Shown piece after piece: positions 63,042 through 64,000 of a stretch of DNA of 64,000 nt. Within the stretch, counting starts at the first letter, position 1; each line of letters opens with the position of its first letter. The notes under the pieces are model-generated. The model did not search any database and was not told the origin of the DNA. It was given only the letters and a program-made list of their open reading frames with translations. Location of the stretch: assembly GCF_004912195.1 (NCBI RefSeq), contig NZ_STGW01000001.1:687851-751850 (forward strand). Reading direction: 5' to 3'. The stretch comes from Nocardioides caeni (lineage in GTDB: Bacteria; Actinomycetota; Actinomycetes; Propionibacteriales; Nocardioidaceae). Made by a program: the position numbers and the translations under genes.

Positions 63042-63626
63042 TCACAGGTTAGTGGGGCCGGTGGAGCGGGTGGTGTCCACCACGAGGTCGGCGCGGTCCC
63101 GGCTGTGCTGGCGCAGCTCGTGGACCTGCTCGGCCTCCAGCCAGTCCTCCCACTGCTCCCGCAGTGCGTCGCCGTCGCGGGCCAGGCCGCGGGTCAGCCG
63201 CACGTCGCGGTCGGCCTCCAGCCAGACGCGGTAGGTGATCAGGTCGTCGTACGACGACGCGGCGGAGCCGACGCCCTCGAGCACCAGCAGCGGGCCGGGT
63301 GCGACCGTCCGGGTCTCGGCCCACCCGTCGTCGTACCAGTCCCAGCGGCGCCACCGGCCCGGCCTGTCGTCGGCGAGCGGCAGCAGGAGCCGCCCGATCG
63401 AGGCGGGCAGTCCGGGCAGCCCGCCCCAGCCCTCGAGCATCTCGTCGGTCGCGATGACGACCGACGTGGGAGCGAGGGCCACCACCTCTGCGGCGAGGGT
63501 CGTCTTGTCGGAGCCGGCGAGTCCGTCGATGCACAGCAGGCGACCGCTGCCCAGGGTCGCCGGACGCGCGAGGGTCGCGGCCAGGACCCGGCGGGCGAGG
63601 GCGTGGTGGTCAGAACGCGAGGCCAT
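63042..63626 (-). CDS. uridine-kinase-like P-loop NTPase
   Basis: A 194-residue kinase-like protein. P-loop at residues 35-42 reads GLAGSDKT, where the expected Gly before Lys is Asp40; the rest (VVIATDEMLEGWGGLPG and LLVLEGVGSAA) resembles uridine kinases and gluconate-type kinases. The C-terminal helices HELRQHSRDRADLVVDTT contain the usual substrate-side Asp. ATG at 63626 overlaps the next gene by 17 bases. Substrate unknown. Confidence 0.72.
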   Translation of the reverse strand: MASRSDHHALARRVLAATLARPATLGSGRLLCIDGLAGSDKTTLAAEVVALAPTSVVIATDEMLEGWGGLPGLPASIGRLLLPLADDRPGRWRRWDWYDDGWAETRTVAPGPLLVLEGVGSAASSYDDLITYRVWLEADRDVRLTRGLARDGDALREQWEDWLEAEQVHELRQHSRDRADLVVDTTRSTGPTNL

Positions 63627-64000
63627 GTCCTCGATAGGTCGCCACCGTCTCGACCAGCTCGGAGCCCTGCACGAGATGCGCGTGCGTGCCGTGCTCGAAG
63701 AGCTCGCCCGACTTGGCGTGGCGGAACCACACGAGGTCGCCGATCGCCAGCGTCGCGGCGTTGGCGCCGGTGAGGGGTGTCTGCACCTCCCCGGCCCCCT
63801 CCAGAGCGGTGAGCCGGAGCCCAGCAGGTGCCCACGGGGTCGGTGCGCGGTCGGCGCCGGTCGGACCGGAGGCGATCAGGCCGCCGCCGTGGACGGTCAC
63901 CGTCTCCGGCGTCGGCTTCCGGGTGACGGGGAGGCCGAAGAACGCCGCAGGGGTCGGGCGGAACGACGTGTAGTGGTCGAAGAGGGTCGGGCCGAGCAGG
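63610..64000 (-). CDS. alanine-racemase-fold amino acid deaminase/aldolase, 3' part (runs off the window)
   Basis: Only the C-terminal 129 residues are present; the frame is open to base 64000. It reads FDHYTSFRPTPAAFFGLP near the edge, then HGGGLIASGP, GDLVWFRHAKSGELFEHGTHAHLV. This is the C-terminal region of D-threonine aldolase/D-serine deaminase-like proteins, which use PLP and a C-terminal metal site. The conserved HGGG and H-x-D-type ligands agree. Start and N-terminal PLP lysine lie beyond the window. Confidence 0.72.
   Translation of the reverse strand, partial: LLGPTLFDHYTSFRPTPAAFFGLPVTRKPTPETVTVHGGGLIASGPTGADRAPTPWAPAGLRLTALEGAGEVQTPLTGANAATLAIGDLVWFRHAKSGELFEHGTHAHLVQGSELVETVATYRGHGLAF

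Overview
The window is a high-GC, gene-dense actinobacterial chromosome segment. Codon usage, a KstR-type steroid regulon, two mce operons, an FMN riboswitch in front of ribD-ribC-ribBA-ribH and many leaderless-looking promoters point to the order Propionibacteriales, most likely Nocardioides or a close relative (inference; no 16S gene is present). No tRNA, rRNA, insertion sequence, phage gene or CRISPR array was seen.

Layout. 1-5339: a fadA2/fadI-type thiolase, two TetR regulators, an ATP-dependent DNA ligase (LigB type) and an AlkA-like glycosylase. 5342-14001: a first mce operon (two YrbE permeases, MceA-F, one Mce-associated protein). 14007-20171: cardiolipin-synthase-like PLD protein, SDR, carboxymuconolactone-decarboxylase-like protein, uvrB and an MFS transporter. 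20221-30723: a second, mce4-type operon behind a KstR box, with two Mce-associated proteins. 30721-34145: a KstR-box-driven unit with ferredoxin reductase, FMN-binding protein, FdxD-like ferredoxin, Hsd4A-like SDR and a second SDR. 34155-34775: kstR itself. 34853-38740: a sugar/methyl cassette (GT4 glycosyltransferase, methyltransferase, helical-barrel protein, opposing methyltransferase). 38760-50480: FadE34-like fused acyl-CoA dehydrogenase, lipase, WS/DGAT, DUF475 membrane protein, alpha/beta hydrolase, and a chsE1-chsE2/chsH2/chsH1/ltp2 side-chain module. 50559-55828: FMN riboswitch and riboflavin operon followed by hisE, hisG and a PH-domain protein. 55935-61735: a Ter stress module (two TerD proteins, HpcH/CitE-like lyase, a giant PRTase-TRSP-StiP-PELOTA fusion, HAD phosphatase). 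61713-64000: a coiled-coil protein, a nucleoside-kinase-like protein and the 3' part of an alanine-racemase-fold enzyme.

How it works together. The central 30 kb looks like a sterol-degradation island: Mce4 imports the steroid, ferredoxin and reductase supply electrons, Hsd4A, FadE34 and the ChsE/ChsH/Ltp2 set shorten the side chain, and KstR represses the whole through at least six 14-bp boxes that overlap the -10 elements. The Ter module is an independent system whose composition matches the biosynthetic (nucleoside-like metabolite) arm of Ter-dependent stress systems, here with an unusual multi-domain fusion and a start codon buried in a perfect 17-bp hairpin.

All functions are assigned by reading the translated sequences against remembered families; no database search was run.
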